Shown here one piece after another: positions 27,637 to 40,725 of a DNA stretch of 64,000 nucleotides. The notes beneath the pieces are model-generated. The model did no database searches, was not told where the DNA came from, and saw only the letters and a list, made by a program, of their open reading frames with translations. The stretch is taken from NCBI RefSeq assembly GCF_014851905.1, contig NZ_JACVAQ010000003.1, positions 1-64,000 on the forward strand. The letters run 5' to 3'. Source of the stretch: Pseudomonas sp. PDM14. GTDB taxonomy: Bacteria; Pseudomonadota; Gammaproteobacteria; Pseudomonadales; Pseudomonadaceae. The stretch's first letter is position 1, and every line of letters begins with the position of its first letter. Made by a program: the position numbers and the translations under genes.

Positions 27637-27652
27637 GATCGGTCTCTAGAAT
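27624..27652 (+). promoter_or_regulatory. Internal spc-operon promoter before rpsH
   Basis: TTGATT at 27624-27629 (inside the right arm of the upstream terminator), a 17-base spacer and TAGAAT at 27647-27652. It would restart transcription at about 27659 for rpsH and the genes after it. Confidence 0.7.
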
Positions 27653-27741
27653 GTCCGGCTCTCCAGAGCCTGGCATTCGCATGCCGGTTCGGGATGGTTC
27701 CAGCCGTAAGGCTGTTCTTTTTGTTTAGGAGCATCTAGCCC

Positions 27742-28134
27742 ATGAGTATGCAGGACCCGTTAGCGGACATGCTAACTCGTATCCGTAATGCCCAGATGGC
27801 TGAAAAGTCCGTCGTAAGCATGCCGTCTTCCAAGCTGAAGGTGGCTGTAGCCCAGGTTCTGAAGAACGAAGGTTATATTGCGGGTTATCAGATCAGCAGC
27901 GAAGTTAAGCCGCAGCTGTCCATCGAGCTGAAGTACTTCGAAGGCCGTCCGGTCATCGAGGAAGTGAAGCGCGTAAGCCGTCCTGGCCTTCGCCAGTACA
28001 AGCCTGCCGACCAGTTGCCGAAAGTTCGCGGCGGCCTCGGCGTATCCATCGTCTCCACCAATAAAGGTGTGATGACGGATCGCGCTGCGCGCGCTGCCGG
28101 TGTCGGCGGCGAAGTGCTTTGCACTGTGTTCTAA
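27742..28134 (+). CDS. rpsH: 30S ribosomal protein S8
   Basis: S8 binds the central 16S domain and in E. coli represses the spc operon at the rplE site. The 130-residue protein begins [18 protein letters not shown] and ends [17 protein letters not shown], with the RNA-binding [10 protein letters not shown] block. The ATG follows AGGAGCATCTAGCCC. It opens the second half of the spc operon after an internal terminator and promoter, with a leader of about 80 bases. Confidence 0.98.
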   Translation: MSMQDPLADMLTRIRNAQMAEKSVVSMPSSKLKVAVAQVLKNEGYIAGYQISSEVKPQLSIELKYFEGRPVIEEVKRVSRPGLRQYKPADQLPKVRGGLGVSIVSTNKGVMTDRAARAAGVGGEVLCTVF

Positions 28135-28146
28135 GGGGGGATAGGC

Positions 28147-28680
28147 ATGTCTCGCGTTGCTAAGAACCCCGTCAAGTTGCCGGCAGGTGTCGAGGTCAAA
28201 CTCGCTGGTCAGCAGCTTTCGGTTAAGGGTGCCAAGGGTGCTCTGGAACTGAACGTACATTCGTCCGTGGAAGTGATCCAGGAATCTGGTGAGCTGCGTT
28301 TTGCTGCGCGTAATGGCGATCAGCAGAACCGTGCCATGGCCGGTACCACCCGCGCACTGGTCAACAACATGGTCATTGGCGTCAGCCAAGGCTTCGAGCG
28401 CAAGCTCCAGTTGGTTGGTGTGGGCTACAAGGCCCAAGCTAAAGGCCAGGTGCTGAACCTTGCTCTCGGCTTCTCGCATCCGGTGGATTACGAACTGCCT
28501 CAGGGCGTTACCGCTGAAACTCCTAGCCAAACCGATATCCTGATCAAGGGCATCGATAAACAGCTGGTTGGTCAGGTAGCTGCTGAGATCCGTGACTTCC
28601 GTCCGCCGGAGCCTTACAAAGGTAAGGGTGTGCGTTACGCCGACGAAGTCGTCCGTCGTAAAGAAGCTAAGAAGAAGTAG
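28147..28680 (+). CDS. rplF: 50S ribosomal protein L6
   Basis: L6 lies near the sarcin-ricin loop and supports factor binding. The 177-residue protein has two related domains; the second shows [19 protein letters not shown] and the conserved C-terminus [21 protein letters not shown]. The ATG follows AAGGGGGGATAGGC. It lies 12 bases from rpsH and 10 from rplR. Confidence 0.98.
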   Translation: MSRVAKNPVKLPAGVEVKLAGQQLSVKGAKGALELNVHSSVEVIQESGELRFAARNGDQQNRAMAGTTRALVNNMVIGVSQGFERKLQLVGVGYKAQAKGQVLNLALGFSHPVDYELPQGVTAETPSQTDILIKGIDKQLVGQVAAEIRDFRPPEPYKGKGVRYADEVVRRKEAKKK

Positions 28681-28690
28681 GGCATAGCAA

Positions 28691-29041
28691 ATGAGCGTAA
28701 AGAAAGAAACTCGTCTGCGTCGCGCTCGCAAGGCACGCCTGAAAATGCGCGAGCTGGAAACCGTACGCCTCTGCGTGTACCGCTCTTCCCAGCACATCTA
28801 CGCCCAGGTCATTGCGGCCGACGGCGCCAAGGTTTTGGCCAGCGCCTCGACTTTGGACAAAGAACTGCGTGACAGTGCCACCGGCAACGTCGACGCGGCC
28901 AAAAAGGTAGGCCAACTGGTTGCTGAGCGTGCGAAAGCCGCTGGCGTGACTCAGGTTGCGTTCGACCGTTCTGGCTTCAAGTACCACGGCCGTGTGAAAG
29001 CGCTGGCTGATGCTGCTCGTGAAGGCGGGCTGGAGTTCTAA
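28691..29041 (+). CDS. rplR: 50S ribosomal protein L18
   Basis: L18 carries 5S rRNA into the central protuberance together with L5. The 116-residue protein has the basic N-terminal tail [19 protein letters not shown] and the core [20 protein letters not shown], ending EGGLEF. Three bases after its stop begins rpsE. Confidence 0.98.
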   Translation: MSVKKETRLRRARKARLKMRELETVRLCVYRSSQHIYAQVIAADGAKVLASASTLDKELRDSATGNVDAAKKVGQLVAERAKAAGVTQVAFDRSGFKYHGRVKALADAAREGGLEF

Positions 29042-29044
29042 GTT

Positions 29045-29572
29045 ATGGCAAATAACGAGCAAAAGCGCGATCGCGGTAATCGGGACGATGCCCAGAGCGA
29101 TGGCTACACCGAGAAGCTGGTTCAGGTTAACCGCGTTGCCAAGACCGTCAAGGGCGGTCGTATCTTCACTTTTACCGCGTTGACCGTGGTGGGTGATGGT
29201 AATGGTCGTGTGGGCTTCGGTCGTGGCAAGTCCCGCGAAGTGCCTGCTGCCATCCAGAAAGCGATGGAAGCTGCGCGCCGCAACATGATTCAGGTTGACC
29301 TGAACGGCACCACCCTGCAGTACGAGATGAAGGCAGTTCATGGCGCGTCCCACGTGTTCATGAAGCCGGCTTCTGAAGGTACTGGCATCATCGCTGGCGG
29401 CGCTATGCGCGCTGTCCTCGAGGTTGCTGGTGTGCAGAACGTTCTGGCCAAGTGCTATGGCTCCACCAACCCGGTGAACGTGGTTCATGCCACTTTCAAA
29501 GGTTTGAAGGCCATGCAGTCGCCTCAGTCCATTGCTGCCAAGCGCGGCAAGAGCGTTGAGGAGATCCGTTGA
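29045..29572 (+). CDS. rpsE: 30S ribosomal protein S5, with extended N-terminal tail
   Basis: S5 guards the mRNA entry tunnel and decoding fidelity. The core is standard ([20 protein letters not shown], then [20 protein letters not shown]). At 175 residues it is about nine longer than the P. aeruginosa protein as I remember it. The extra residues are in the N-terminal tail (after EQKRD, the polar [11 protein letters not shown] precedes [11 protein letters not shown]). The spectinomycin loop residues around KGGR look wild type. The start ATG follows the rplR stop by three bases. Confidence 0.97.
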   Translation: MANNEQKRDRGNRDDAQSDGYTEKLVQVNRVAKTVKGGRIFTFTALTVVGDGNGRVGFGRGKSREVPAAIQKAMEAARRNMIQVDLNGTTLQYEMKAVHGASHVFMKPASEGTGIIAGGAMRAVLEVAGVQNVLAKCYGSTNPVNVVHATFKGLKAMQSPQSIAAKRGKSVEEIR

Positions 29573-29574
29573 TC

Positions 29575-29751
29575 ATGGCTACCGTCAAAGTAACACTGGT
29601 CAAGAGCGTGTCGGGCCGTATCCCTAGCCACAAACTGTGCGTTAAGGGTCTGGGTCTGCGTCGCATCGGTCACACTGTAGAAGTCCAGGATACTCCCGAG
29701 AATCGCGGGATGATCAACAAGGCTTACTACATGCTGCGCGTCGAGGGTTAA
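29575..29751 (+). CDS. rpmD: 50S ribosomal protein L30
   Basis: A small 58-residue 50S protein, not present in all bacteria. I choose the ATG at 29575 ([19 protein letters not shown]), two bases after the rpsE stop; an in-frame TTG two codons earlier overlaps rpsE and would add residues not seen in the family. The motif [21 protein letters not shown] is typical. Confidence 0.97.
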   Translation: MATVKVTLVKSVSGRIPSHKLCVKGLGLRRIGHTVEVQDTPENRGMINKAYYMLRVEG

Positions 29752-29754
29752 TCG

Positions 29755-30189
29755 ATGAAACTCAATGATCTGAGTCCTGCGCCGGGTTCCCGTCGCGAGA
29801 AGCATCGTCCGGGTCGTGGTATCGGTAGTGGTTTGGGCAAGACCGGTGGCCGCGGCCACAAAGGTCAGACCTCCCGCTCCGGTGGCACCATCGCTCCGGG
29901 TTTTGAGGGTGGTCAACAGCCGTTGCACCGCCGTCTGCCGAAGTTCGGTTTCGTTTCCCTGAAAGCCATGGATCGCGCAGAAGTGCGCACTTCCGAGCTG
30001 GCCAAAGTGGAAGGCGACATCGTCTCTCTGCAGTCGCTCAAGGATGCCAATCTGATCAACCAAAACGTACAGCGCGTGAAAGTCATGCTGTCCGGTGAAG
30101 TTGGTCGTGCGGTAACCCTGAAAGGTATCGCCGCCACCAAGGGTGCGCGCGCGGCTATCGAAGCAGCTGGCGGCAAGTTCGAGGACTAA
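29755..30189 (+). CDS. rplO: 50S ribosomal protein L15
   Basis: L15 is a late-assembly 50S protein with a long basic N-terminal extension. The 144-residue protein shows [20 protein letters not shown] and [14 protein letters not shown] near 10-45. The stop TAA touches the secY ATG with no gap, the tightest coupling in this operon. Confidence 0.98.
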   Translation: MKLNDLSPAPGSRREKHRPGRGIGSGLGKTGGRGHKGQTSRSGGTIAPGFEGGQQPLHRRLPKFGFVSLKAMDRAEVRTSELAKVEGDIVSLQSLKDANLINQNVQRVKVMLSGEVGRAVTLKGIAATKGARAAIEAAGGKFED

Positions 30190-31518
30190 ATGGCTAAGCA
30201 AGGTGCTCTCTCCGCGCTCAGCAATGGCGGGTTGTCCGAGCTGTGGGCTCGGCTGCGTTTTCTGTTCCTGGCGATCATCGTCTATCGGATCGGTGCGCAC
30301 ATTCCGGTTCCCGGAATAAACCCTGACCGGCTGGCCGACCTGTTTCGACAGAACGAGGGGACCATTCTTAGCCTGTTCAACATGTTTTCCGGCGGCGCGC
30401 TGGAGCGGATGAGCATCTTTGCACTGGGGATCATGCCGTACATCTCGGCATCGATCATCATGCAGCTGATGACCGTCGTCAGCCCGCAGCTGGAACAGTT
30501 GAAAAAGGAAGGGGAGTCTGGCCGTCGCAAGATCAGCCAGTACACCCGCTACGGCACCCTGGTGCTGGCAATTGTTCAGGCCGTCGGCATGTCCGTCGGC
30601 CTTGCCAGTCAGGGTGTGGCCTTCGCGGCTGACTTCAGCTTCCACTTCGTGGCGGTAACGACCTTCGTGGCCGGTGCCATGTTCATGATGTGGCTGGGCG
30701 AGCAGATCACCGAGCGAGGTGTCGGTAACGGCATCTCCATGCTGATCTTCGCCGGCATTGTGGCTGGTCTGCCGAGTGCCATTGGGCAGTCTTTCGAGTC
30801 TGCTCGGCAGGGCGATATCAACATCTTCGCTCTGATGGCTATCGGTCTCTTGGCTGTAGCGATCATCGGTTTCGTGGTGTTCATTGAGCGTGGCCAGCGT
30901 CGCATTGCGGTGCACTACGCCAAGCGTCAGCAGGGCCGCAAGGTCTTCGCTGCGCAGACCAGCCACCTGCCGCTGAAGGTGAACATGGCGGGCGTGATCC
31001 CGGCCATTTTCGCCAGCAGTATCCTGCTGTTCCCGGCTTCGCTGGGTACTTGGTTCGGTCAGTCTGAAGGTATGGATTGGCTGAAGGATATTTCCCAGGC
31101 CATTGGCCCGGGTCAGCCGTTGAACATCTTGCTGTTTAGCGCAGGGATCATTTTCTTCTGCTTCTTCTATACGGCGCTGATGTTCAACCCGAAAGATGTA
31201 GCGGAAAACCTTAAGAAGTCCGGTGCCTTTATTCCGGGCATCCGTCCCGGTGAGCAGTCCGCGCGCTATATCGATGGCGTACTGACTCGCTTGACCATGT
31301 TCGGTGCTCTGTACATGACGGCTGTTTGCCTGTTGCCGCAGTTCCTGCAGGTTGCAGCTAACGTACCGTTCTACCTTGGCGGGACCTCGTTGCTGATCGT
31401 GGTCGTGGTGGTGATGGACTTTATGTCTCAAGTTCAGTCGCACCTCGTTTCGCACCAGTACGAATCCCTGATGAAGAAAGCCAACCTGAAGGGCTATGGC
31501 GGCGGAATGCTCCGCTGA
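30190..31518 (+). CDS. secY: Preprotein translocase channel subunit SecY
   Basis: SecY is the protein-conducting channel of the inner membrane. The 442-residue protein has ten hydrophobic segments. The plug and first loop region contains [19 protein letters not shown], and the cytosolic loop between TM8 and TM9 contains [20 protein letters not shown] followed by RPGE, the SecA/ribosome contact. The ATG abuts the rplO stop, so translation is coupled to ribosomal protein synthesis. secE, its partner, is at 4467. Confidence 0.98.
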   Translation: MAKQGALSALSNGGLSELWARLRFLFLAIIVYRIGAHIPVPGINPDRLADLFRQNEGTILSLFNMFSGGALERMSIFALGIMPYISASIIMQLMTVVSPQLEQLKKEGESGRRKISQYTRYGTLVLAIVQAVGMSVGLASQGVAFAADFSFHFVAVTTFVAGAMFMMWLGEQITERGVGNGISMLIFAGIVAGLPSAIGQSFESARQGDINIFALMAIGLLAVAIIGFVVFIERGQRRIAVHYAKRQQGRKVFAAQTSHLPLKVNMAGVIPAIFASSILLFPASLGTWFGQSEGMDWLKDISQAIGPGQPLNILLFSAGIIFFCFFYTALMFNPKDVAENLKKSGAFIPGIRPGEQSARYIDGVLTRLTMFGALYMTAVCLLPQFLQVAANVPFYLGGTSLLIVVVVVMDFMSQVQSHLVSHQYESLMKKANLKGYGGGMLR

Positions 31519-31549
31519 CACTGTTCCCGTAAGGTTCTAGGAGTTACTG

Positions 31550-31666
31550 ATGAAAGTTCGTGCATCGGTCAAGAAGCTGTGCCGTAACTGCAAGATCATT
31601 CGCCGCGAAGGTGTTGTTCGCGTGATCTGCAGCGCAGAGCCGCGTCACAAGCAGCGCCAAGGCTGA
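31550..31666 (+). CDS. rpmJ: 50S ribosomal protein L36, zinc-ribbon form
   Basis: The shortest ribosomal protein, 38 residues. [20 protein letters not shown] opens the protein and it ends RHKQRQG. Zinc ligands C11, C14 and C27 with H32 are all present, so this is the zinc-binding C+ form. The ATG follows AGGAGTTACTG, 31 bases after secY. It is the last gene of the spc group; a hairpin follows. Confidence 0.97.
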
Positions 31667-31687
31667 GTGTGATCTACGCGTAATGAG

Positions 31688-31711
31688 CCCGGCAGCTAGT
31701 GTGCTGCCGGG
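31688..31711 (+). terminator. spc operon terminator
   Basis: CCCGGCAGC (31688-31696) pairs perfectly with GCTGCCGGG (31703-31711). The following TTGATTCTTTGTT is a weak U tract, so termination may be partial. The -35 box of the rpsM promoter begins in this tract. Confidence 0.65.
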
Positions 31712-31740
31712 TTGATTCTTTGTTATTACAGCGCTAATAT
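31712..31740 (+). promoter_or_regulatory. Sigma70 promoter of the alpha operon
   Basis: TTGATT at 31712-31717, a 17-base spacer and TAATAT at 31735-31740, leaving a leader of about 53 bases before rpsM. S4 regulates this operon through the leader in E. coli; I cannot verify the fold here. Confidence 0.7.
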
Positions 31741-31799
31741 CGCGCGCCCTATTTCTTGGCTTCCAGGGCGTGGGTAGCTGTCAATTGGAGTTTCACTGA

Positions 31800-32156
31800 A
31801 TGGCCCGTATTGCAGGCGTCAACATTCCGGATAACAAGCACACTGTTATCTCGCTGACCTACATCTACGGTGTTGGTCGCACCACTGCACAGAAAATCTG
31901 TGCAGCCACCGGCGTAAATCCGGCGGCGAAGATCAAAGATCTCTCTGACGAGCAGATCGAGCAGCTGCGTGGCGAAGTTGCCAAGGTAAACACCGAGGGT
32001 GACCTGCGCCGCGAAATCAACATGAAAATCAAACGTCTGATGGACCTGGGCTGCTACCGCGGTCTGCGTCACCGTCGTGGCCTCCCGGTCCGCGGTCAGC
32101 GTACCAAGACCAACGCGCGTACCCGTAAGGGCCCGCGTAAGCCGATCCGCAAGTAA
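31800..32156 (+). CDS. rpsM: 30S ribosomal protein S13
   Basis: S13 lies at the top of the 30S head and forms bridges to 23S rRNA and L5. The 118-residue protein starts [20 protein letters not shown] and ends with the basic tail [15 protein letters not shown] that touches the P-site tRNA. The ATG follows TTGGAGTTTCACTGA. It leads the alpha operon. Confidence 0.98.
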   Translation: MARIAGVNIPDNKHTVISLTYIYGVGRTTAQKICAATGVNPAAKIKDLSDEQIEQLRGEVAKVNTEGDLRREINMKIKRLMDLGCYRGLRHRRGLPVRGQRTKTNARTRKGPRKPIRK

Positions 32157-32186
32157 TTGCGCCCGCGAATCGACAGGATATAAGTC

Positions 32187-32576
32187 ATGGCTAAGCCAGC
32201 TGCTCGTACTCGTAAGAAAGTCAAAAAGACAGTGGTTGATGGGATCGCCCACATCCACGCGTCTTTCAACAACACCATCGTGACCATTACCGATCGCCAA
32301 GGTAACGCCCTGTCCTGGGCTACCTCCGGTGGTTCCGGTTTCCGCGGCTCCCGTAAATCCACCCCGTTCGCTGCCCAGGTGGCTGCTGAGCGTGCTGGTC
32401 AGGCTGCGCTGGAATACGGCCTGAAGAACCTCGACGTCAACGTCAAGGGTCCGGGTCCTGGTCGCGAATCCGCTGTGCGCGCTCTGAACGCCTGCGGCTA
32501 CAAAATCGCCAGCATCACCGACGTGACGCCAATCCCGCATAACGGGTGCCGTCCGCCGAAGAAGCGTCGCGTGTAA
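32187..32576 (+). CDS. rpsK: 30S ribosomal protein S11
   Basis: S11 forms part of the 30S platform near the Shine-Dalgarno helix. The 129-residue protein has [20 protein letters not shown] near 25-44 and the C-terminal [11 protein letters not shown]. In E. coli the asparagine in this C-terminal NG is converted to isoaspartate; the same NG is present. It lies 30 bases after rpsM. Confidence 0.98.
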   Translation: MAKPAARTRKKVKKTVVDGIAHIHASFNNTIVTITDRQGNALSWATSGGSGFRGSRKSTPFAAQVAAERAGQAALEYGLKNLDVNVKGPGPGRESAVRALNACGYKIASITDVTPIPHNGCRPPKKRRV

Positions 32577-32592
32577 TAGGAGACAGTGAAGA

Positions 32593-33213
32593 ATGGCTCG
32601 TTACATTGGTCCCAAATGCAAACTGTCTCGTCGTGAAGGCACCGATCTCTTCCTGAAGAGTGGTTCGCGCGCGCTCGACTCCAAATGCAAACTCGAAGCG
32701 GCTCCTGGCCAACACGGCGCTCGTCGTGGCCGTCAGTCCGACTACGGTACCCAGCTGCGTGAAAAGCAGAAAGTTCGCCGTATCTACGGTGTTCTGGAGC
32801 GTCAGTTCAGCGGTTACTACAAACTGGCTGCCAGCCGTAAAGGCGCTACCGGCGAAAACCTCCTGCAACTGCTCGAGTGCCGTCTGGATAACGTGATTTA
32901 CCGTATGGGCTTTGGTGCTACCCGTGCCGAATCCCGTCAGCTGGTATCGCACAAAGCGATCACCGTGAACGGTTCGACCGTGAACGTCCCGTCTTACCAG
33001 GTTAAAGCTGGTGACGTCGTGGCAGTTCGCGAAAAGGCGAAGAACCAGCTGCGCATCGTGCAAGCTCTCGAGCTGTGCGCACAGCGCGGTCGCGTTGAGT
33101 GGGTCGAGGTAGACACTGAGAAGAAATCGGGCGTGTTCAAAAACGTTCCGGCTCGCAGTGATCTGTCCGCCGACATCAACGAAAGCCTGATTGTCGAGCT
33201 CTACTCCAAGTAA
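32593..33213 (+). CDS. rpsD: 30S ribosomal protein S4
   Basis: S4 nucleates 30S assembly, sits at the mRNA entrance and autoregulates the alpha operon. The 206-residue protein begins [20 protein letters not shown]; the S4 RNA-binding domain covers about 95-158 ([20 protein letters not shown]). It ends [11 protein letters not shown]. Ribosome site AGGAGACAGTGAAGA. Confidence 0.98.
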   Translation: MARYIGPKCKLSRREGTDLFLKSGSRALDSKCKLEAAPGQHGARRGRQSDYGTQLREKQKVRRIYGVLERQFSGYYKLAASRKGATGENLLQLLECRLDNVIYRMGFGATRAESRQLVSHKAITVNGSTVNVPSYQVKAGDVVAVREKAKNQLRIVQALELCAQRGRVEWVEVDTEKKSGVFKNVPARSDLSADINESLIVELYSK

Positions 33214-33235
33214 GGGCTAGAAAATAGGTGCATCC

Positions 33236-34237
33236 ATGCAGATTTCGGTAAATGAGTTCCTGACCCCCCGTCATATCGACGTTCAGGTGGTCAGTTCGAC
33301 CCGCGCCAAGATCACTCTCGAGCCTCTCGAGCGTGGTTTTGGCCATACCCTGGGCAACGCGCTGCGTCGCATCCTGTTGTCCTCCATGCCTGGCTGTGCA
33401 GTAGTCGAGGCCGAGATCGACGGTGTACTCCATGAGTACAGCGCGATCGAAGGTGTGCAGGAAGACGTAATTGAAATCCTGCTGAACCTGAAAGGTCTGG
33501 CTATCAAGCTGCACGGTCGTGACGAAGTCACCCTGACTCTGGCCAAAAAGGGCTCGGGTGTGGTCACTGCTGCCGATATTCAGCTGGATCACGATGTCGA
33601 GATCGTCAACGGCGACCACGTAATCGCCAACCTGGCGTCCAACGGCGCTCTGAACATGAAACTCACCGTGCGTCGTGGCCGTGGCTACGAGCCGGCTGAT
33701 GCCCGTCAGAGCGATGAAGACGAAAGCCGTAGCATCGGCCGTCTGCAGCTGGACTCCTCGTTCAGCCCGGTCCGCCGGATTGCCTACGTGGTCGAGAACG
33801 CCCGCGTCGAACAGCGTACCAACCTGGACAAACTGGTCATCGACCTGGAAACCAACGGTACTCTGGATCCTGAAGAGGCCATTCGCCGCGCTGCGACCAT
33901 CCTGCAACAGCAGCTGGCCGCGTTCGTCGACCTCAAGGGCGACAGCGAGCCGGTCGTGGTTGAACAGGAAGACGAGATCGATCCGATCCTGTTGCGTCCG
34001 GTAGACGACCTTGAACTGACCGTTCGTTCGGCCAACTGCCTGAAGGCGGAGAACATCTACTACATCGGCGACCTGATTCAGCGTACCGAAGTAGAGCTGT
34101 TGAAGACTCCGAACCTGGGCAAGAAGTCCCTGACCGAGATCAAGGACGTCCTGGCCTCCCGTGGTCTGTCCCTCGGCATGCGCCTCGACAACTGGCCGCC
34201 GGCAAGCCTGAAAAAAGACGATAAGGCGACTGCCTGA
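33236..34237 (+). CDS. rpoA: RNA polymerase alpha subunit
   Basis: Alpha dimerises to start polymerase assembly, and its C-terminal domain binds UP elements and activators. The 333-residue protein begins [19 protein letters not shown]. The N-terminal domain has [20 protein letters not shown] at 35-54, the dimer interface, and the alpha-CTD is at about 250-333 ([20 protein letters not shown] then [19 protein letters not shown]). Residues equivalent to the E. coli DNA-binding arginine and class I/II contact surfaces lie in that domain. It sits 22 bases after rpsD. Confidence 0.99.
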   Translation: MQISVNEFLTPRHIDVQVVSSTRAKITLEPLERGFGHTLGNALRRILLSSMPGCAVVEAEIDGVLHEYSAIEGVQEDVIEILLNLKGLAIKLHGRDEVTLTLAKKGSGVVTAADIQLDHDVEIVNGDHVIANLASNGALNMKLTVRRGRGYEPADARQSDEDESRSIGRLQLDSSFSPVRRIAYVVENARVEQRTNLDKLVIDLETNGTLDPEEAIRRAATILQQQLAAFVDLKGDSEPVVVEQEDEIDPILLRPVDDLELTVRSANCLKAENIYYIGDLIQRTEVELLKTPNLGKKSLTEIKDVLASRGLSLGMRLDNWPPASLKKDDKATA

Positions 34238-34280
34238 TCGTCCTGATCACCGAACTTGAAGTTTGGTAAGGAATTTAACC

Positions 34281-34670
34281 ATGCGTCATCGTAAAAGTGG
34301 CCGTCACCTCAGCCGCACCAGCGCCCACCGCAAGGCCATGTTCCAGAACATGGCGGTTTCGCTGTTCGAGCACGAGCTGATCAAAACTACTCTGCCGAAA
34401 GCCAAAGAACTGCGTCGCGTTGCTGAGCCGCTGATCACTCTGGCTAAAGAAGACAGCGTTGCTAACCGTCGTCTGGCCTTCGACCGTACTCGTTCGAAAG
34501 CCATCGTTGGCAAGCTGTTCAACGATCTGGGCAAGCGCTACGCCACCCGTCAGGGCGGTTACCTGCGTATCCTCAAGTGCGGTTTCCGCGCTGGCGACAA
34601 TGCTCCGATGGCTTACGTCGAACTGGTTGACCGTCAGGTCGCTGGTGAAGCGGTAGAAGCTGCCGAGTAA
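34281..34670 (+). CDS. rplQ: 50S ribosomal protein L17
   Basis: L17 lies at the base of the 50S subunit near the tunnel exit. The ATG at 34281 gives 129 residues starting [20 protein letters not shown], the family start, behind GGTAAGGAATTTAACC; an in-frame TTG six codons upstream has no ribosome site. It ends the alpha operon and is followed by a strong terminator. The Pseudomonas form carries a short acidic tail, GEAVEAAE. Confidence 0.97.
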   Translation: MRHRKSGRHLSRTSAHRKAMFQNMAVSLFEHELIKTTLPKAKELRRVAEPLITLAKEDSVANRRLAFDRTRSKAIVGKLFNDLGKRYATRQGGYLRILKCGFRAGDNAPMAYVELVDRQVAGEAVEAAE

Positions 34671-34691
34671 GACCCTTCTGGGTCTGCGAAG

Positions 34692-34716
34692 AACCGGGCC
34701 AAGTGCCCGGTTTTTT
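34692..34716 (+). terminator. alpha operon terminator
   Basis: AACCGGGC (34692-34699) pairs with GCCCGGTT (34705-34712) and runs into six T (34711-34716). Confidence 0.9.
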
Positions 34717-34845
34717 GTGCCTGCATCATTAGTTAAATACTATCGATCAATAACAATCTATGAATTTGTTTGTTGCTCGGTGGCCGTCGATACTCCCCCC
34801 CAAGCCGCAAGAAGGCTGCGCTATCAAGCCAGAGGAGAGTAGTTG

Positions 34846-36294
34846 ATGAGCGATAAGAAGATGTTGACCACGGCCAGTGGAGCACCTGTGGCCGACAACC
34901 AGAACTCACGTAGCGCCGGCCCACGCGGCCCGCTGTTGCTGGATGATTTCCACCTGGTGGAGAAGCTGGCGCATTTCAACCGCGAAGTCATCCCGGAGCG
35001 CCGCGTGCACGCCAAGGGCTCGGGCGCTTATGGCACCTTCACCGTGACCCGCGACATCAGCGCCTATAGCCACGCCAAGCTGTTCGACACGGTGGGCAAG
35101 CAGACGCCGGTATTCCTGCGTTTCTCCACCGTCGGCGGTGAGCGCGGCTCGGCAGACACCGAGCGTGACCCGCGGGGTTTCGCCCTGAAGTTCTACACCG
35201 AAGAGGGCAACTGGGACGTCGTCGGTAACAATACGCCGGTCTTCTTCATCCGCGATCCGCTGAAGTTCCCCGACTTCATCCACACCCAGAAACGCCTGCC
35301 GCAGAGCAACCTGAAAAGCCCGCAGGCGATGTGGGATTTCTGGTCGCTGTCGCCCGAGGCGCTGCACCAGGTGACGATCCTGTTCTCCGACCGCGGCATC
35401 CCGGATGGCTACCGCTTCATGCACGGTTTCGGCAGCCACACCTTCAGCCTGATCAATGGGGCTGGCGAGCGGCACTGGGTCAAGTGGCACTACAAGTCCA
35501 AGCAGGGCATCCGGAACCTTGCACCGGCAGAAGCGGCACGCCTGGCGGGTACAGACCCGGACTACGCTCAGCGCGACCTGTTCGATGCCATCGAGCGCGG
35601 TGATTTCCCGAAATGGCGTGTCTGCGTGCAGATCATGTCCGAAGCGCAGGCCGAGACGCACCACGAGAACCCTTTCGACGTGACCAAAACCTGGTCGCAG
35701 AAGGAGTATCCGCTGATCGAAGTCGGTGAGCTGGAGCTGAACCGCAACCCGTTGAACTACTTCGCCGAGGTCGAACAGGCGGCGTTCGCACCGAGCAACC
35801 TGGTGCCAGGCGTCGGCCTGTCGCCGGATCGCATGCTGCAGGGGCGCGTGTTCGCCTACGCCGATGCGCACCGCTACCGCGTTGGGACCAATCACCAGCA
35901 GTTGCCGGTCAACGCGCCTCGCGTGCCTACCTACAACTACCAGCGCGACGGCTCGATGCGTTTCGATGGCAATGGTGGGGCGGCGCCGAACTACGAGCCG
36001 AACAGCTACGCCAACGCGCCGAAACAGGCACCTGAATACCGCGAGCCGGCGCTCGGCCTAAGCGGTGCGGCGGATCGTTACGATCACCGTATCGATGGCG
36101 ACTACTACAGCCAGGCCGGTGCGCTGTTCCGCCTGATGACTGCCGAGCAGCAGGCTTTGCTGATCAGCAATATCGTCGGTGCCATGCAGTCGGTGAGCCG
36201 CGACGTGCAGGAACGGCAGATCCAGCACTTCCTCAAGGCTGATCCGGCCTATGGTGCGGGTGTGGCCAGCGGCCTGGGCCTGCAGTTGGGCTGA
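34846..36294 (+). CDS. katA: Monofunctional haem catalase KatA
   Basis: Clade 3 small-subunit catalase that dismutates hydrogen peroxide in the cytosol. The 482-residue protein has the catalytic histidine H55 ([11 protein letters not shown]), the distal asparagine in [13 protein letters not shown] (near 128), and the proximal haem-ligand tyrosine in [14 protein letters not shown] (near 338-341). The ATG at 34846 follows AGAGGAGAGTAGTTG; the TTG one codon before is less likely. The 129-base upstream gap is AT-rich (TTAGTT, then AACAAT 17 bases on), a possible promoter; I cannot define an OxyR box. It is followed directly by uvrA, with no bacterioferritin gene. Confidence 0.96.
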   Translation: MSDKKMLTTASGAPVADNQNSRSAGPRGPLLLDDFHLVEKLAHFNREVIPERRVHAKGSGAYGTFTVTRDISAYSHAKLFDTVGKQTPVFLRFSTVGGERGSADTERDPRGFALKFYTEEGNWDVVGNNTPVFFIRDPLKFPDFIHTQKRLPQSNLKSPQAMWDFWSLSPEALHQVTILFSDRGIPDGYRFMHGFGSHTFSLINGAGERHWVKWHYKSKQGIRNLAPAEAARLAGTDPDYAQRDLFDAIERGDFPKWRVCVQIMSEAQAETHHENPFDVTKTWSQKEYPLIEVGELELNRNPLNYFAEVEQAAFAPSNLVPGVGLSPDRMLQGRVFAYADAHRYRVGTNHQQLPVNAPRVPTYNYQRDGSMRFDGNGGAAPNYEPNSYANAPKQAPEYREPALGLSGAADRYDHRIDGDYYSQAGALFRLMTAEQQALLISNIVGAMQSVSRDVQERQIQHFLKADPAYGAGVASGLGLQLG

Positions 36295-36308
36295 TTGCAC
36301 CAGCCATG

Positions 36309-36336
36309 AAAAAGCCCCGGCATGCCGGGGCTTTTT
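36309..36336. terminator. Bidirectional terminator between katA and uvrA
   Basis: A perfect palindrome, AAAAAGCCCCGGC-AT-GCCGGGGCTTTTT, with runs of A and T on opposite ends so that it works in both directions. katA reads into it from the left and uvrA from the right. Confidence 0.93.
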
Positions 36337-36351
36337 CGTTACTGCGGAGTA

Positions 36352-39186
<2,835 letters not shown>

Positions 39187-39321
39187 GACGGCCTCGCATG
39201 GCGGGCGGAAAACGAACGAGTATACGGGGCGCCGCAGCGCTGCGGCAAAGCGACGCTGCTGTGCCGTCGGGGGTTGGACTGCTAGAATCGCCGCCGGTTT
39301 TAACTGCTTCAGGTTCTGACG

Positions 39322-40716
39322 ATGCATGATCCGCACAGCGAGCGCATGAGCGCCGGTGAAACCCGCGCCGCCGGTGGCCTGGCTCTGGTGTTCGCCTTTC
39401 GCATGCTCGGCATGTTCATGGTCCTGCCGGTGCTCGCCACCTACGGCATGGACCTGGCCGGCGCGACGCCCGCCCTGATCGGCCTGGCCATCGGCGCCTA
39501 CGGCCTGACCCAGGCCCTGCTGCAGATTCCCTTCGGCATCATTTCCGACCGCATCGGCCGTCTGCCGGTGATCTATGTCGGCCTGCTGATCTTCGCCGCC
39601 GGCGCCGCGCTGGCCGCCACCGCCGATTCGATCTGGGGTGTGATCGCCGGGCGCGTGCTGCAGGGCGCCGGCGCGATTTCCGCGGCGGTGATGGCGCTGC
39701 TCTCCGACCTCACCCGCGAACAGCACCGGACCAAGGCCATGGCCATGATCGGCATGAGCATCGGCCTGTCGTTCGCCGTGGCGATGGTGGTCGGCCCGCT
39801 GCTGACCCGTGCCTACGGCCTGGCCGGGTTGTTCTGGGCCACCGCCGGCATGGCCCTGCTGGGCATGCTGATCATCGCCGCCGTCGTGCCGCGGGCGTCC
39901 AGCACGCTGCAGCACCGCGAGTCCGGTGTGGCACGCCAGGCGCTGCTGCCGACCCTGCGCAATGGCGAGCTGCTGCGCCTGAACCTGGGCATCGGCGTGC
40001 TGCACGCAATCCTCATGGCCAGCTTCGTGGTGTTGCCATTGGCACTGGTGGACCAGGGCGGGCTGGCCAAGGACGAGCACTGGTGGGTCTATCTCAGCGC
40101 GCTGCTGATCGGCTTCTTCGGCATGGTGCCCTTCATCATCTATGGCGAGAAGAAACGCCAGATGAAGCGTGTGCTGAGTGGCGCAGTGCTGATGCTGGTG
40201 CTGTGCGAGCTGTACTTCTGGGCCTTCGGCCACAGCCTCTCGGCGCTGGTATTCGGTTTCATCCTGTTCTTCACCGCCTTCAACCTGCTGGAGGCCTCGC
40301 TGCCGTCGCTGGTGAGCAAGGTGGCGCCGGCCGGCGGCAAGGGCACGGCCATGGGCGTGTACTCCACCAGCCAGTTCCTCGGCGCCGCCGTGGGTGGCAT
40401 TCTCGGCGGGTGGTTGTACCAGCATGGCGGGCTCGCGCTGGTGTTCGTCGGCTGTGCGGTACTGGGGGTTATTTGGCTGCTGGCAGCTGCTACTATGCGC
40501 GAGCCGCCTTATGTCACCAGTCTGCGCCGGCCGCTCATGGCCAACGCCCTGGCCGATAGCGCGCTGGTGGGACGACTCCTCGCAATACCCGGCGTCAGCG
40601 ACGCCATCGTGGTGGCCGAGGAGGCCGCGCTGTACATCAAAGTGGACACCCAACAATTGGACCGCGAGTTGCTCGAGCGTGTGCTCGAAGAGGCCGCGGA
40701 GACGCATTCAGCTTAG
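39322..40716 (+). CDS. MFS transporter with C-terminal YAM-like domain (YajR type)
   Basis: A 464-residue inner-membrane proton-linked transporter with twelve predicted helices. The MFS loop signature lies between TM2 and TM3 ([13 protein letters not shown], about 74-86). After the last helix (near 390) comes a soluble tail of about 60 residues ([20 protein letters not shown], then [20 protein letters not shown]) that resembles the ferredoxin-like YAM domain of E. coli YajR. Substrate unknown. It is divergent from uvrA and 9 bases ahead of ssb, the same trio as PA4234-PA4233-PA4232 of P. aeruginosa. The ATG at 39322 is followed by a second at codon 9, which could be the real start. Confidence 0.88.
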   Translation: MHDPHSERMSAGETRAAGGLALVFAFRMLGMFMVLPVLATYGMDLAGATPALIGLAIGAYGLTQALLQIPFGIISDRIGRLPVIYVGLLIFAAGAALAATADSIWGVIAGRVLQGAGAISAAVMALLSDLTREQHRTKAMAMIGMSIGLSFAVAMVVGPLLTRAYGLAGLFWATAGMALLGMLIIAAVVPRASSTLQHRESGVARQALLPTLRNGELLRLNLGIGVLHAILMASFVVLPLALVDQGGLAKDEHWWVYLSALLIGFFGMVPFIIYGEKKRQMKRVLSGAVLMLVLCELYFWAFGHSLSALVFGFILFFTAFNLLEASLPSLVSKVAPAGGKGTAMGVYSTSQFLGAAVGGILGGWLYQHGGLALVFVGCAVLGVIWLLAAATMREPPYVTSLRRPLMANALADSALVGRLLAIPGVSDAIVVAEEAALYIKVDTQQLDRELLERVLEEAAETHSA

Positions 40717-40725
40717 GAGAACGAA

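Noticed and set aside
34729..34762. OxyR-type site upstream of katA
   Set aside because: The two CTAT elements are 18 bases apart, whereas the OxyR pattern needs 22, so I list only an AT-rich possible promoter.
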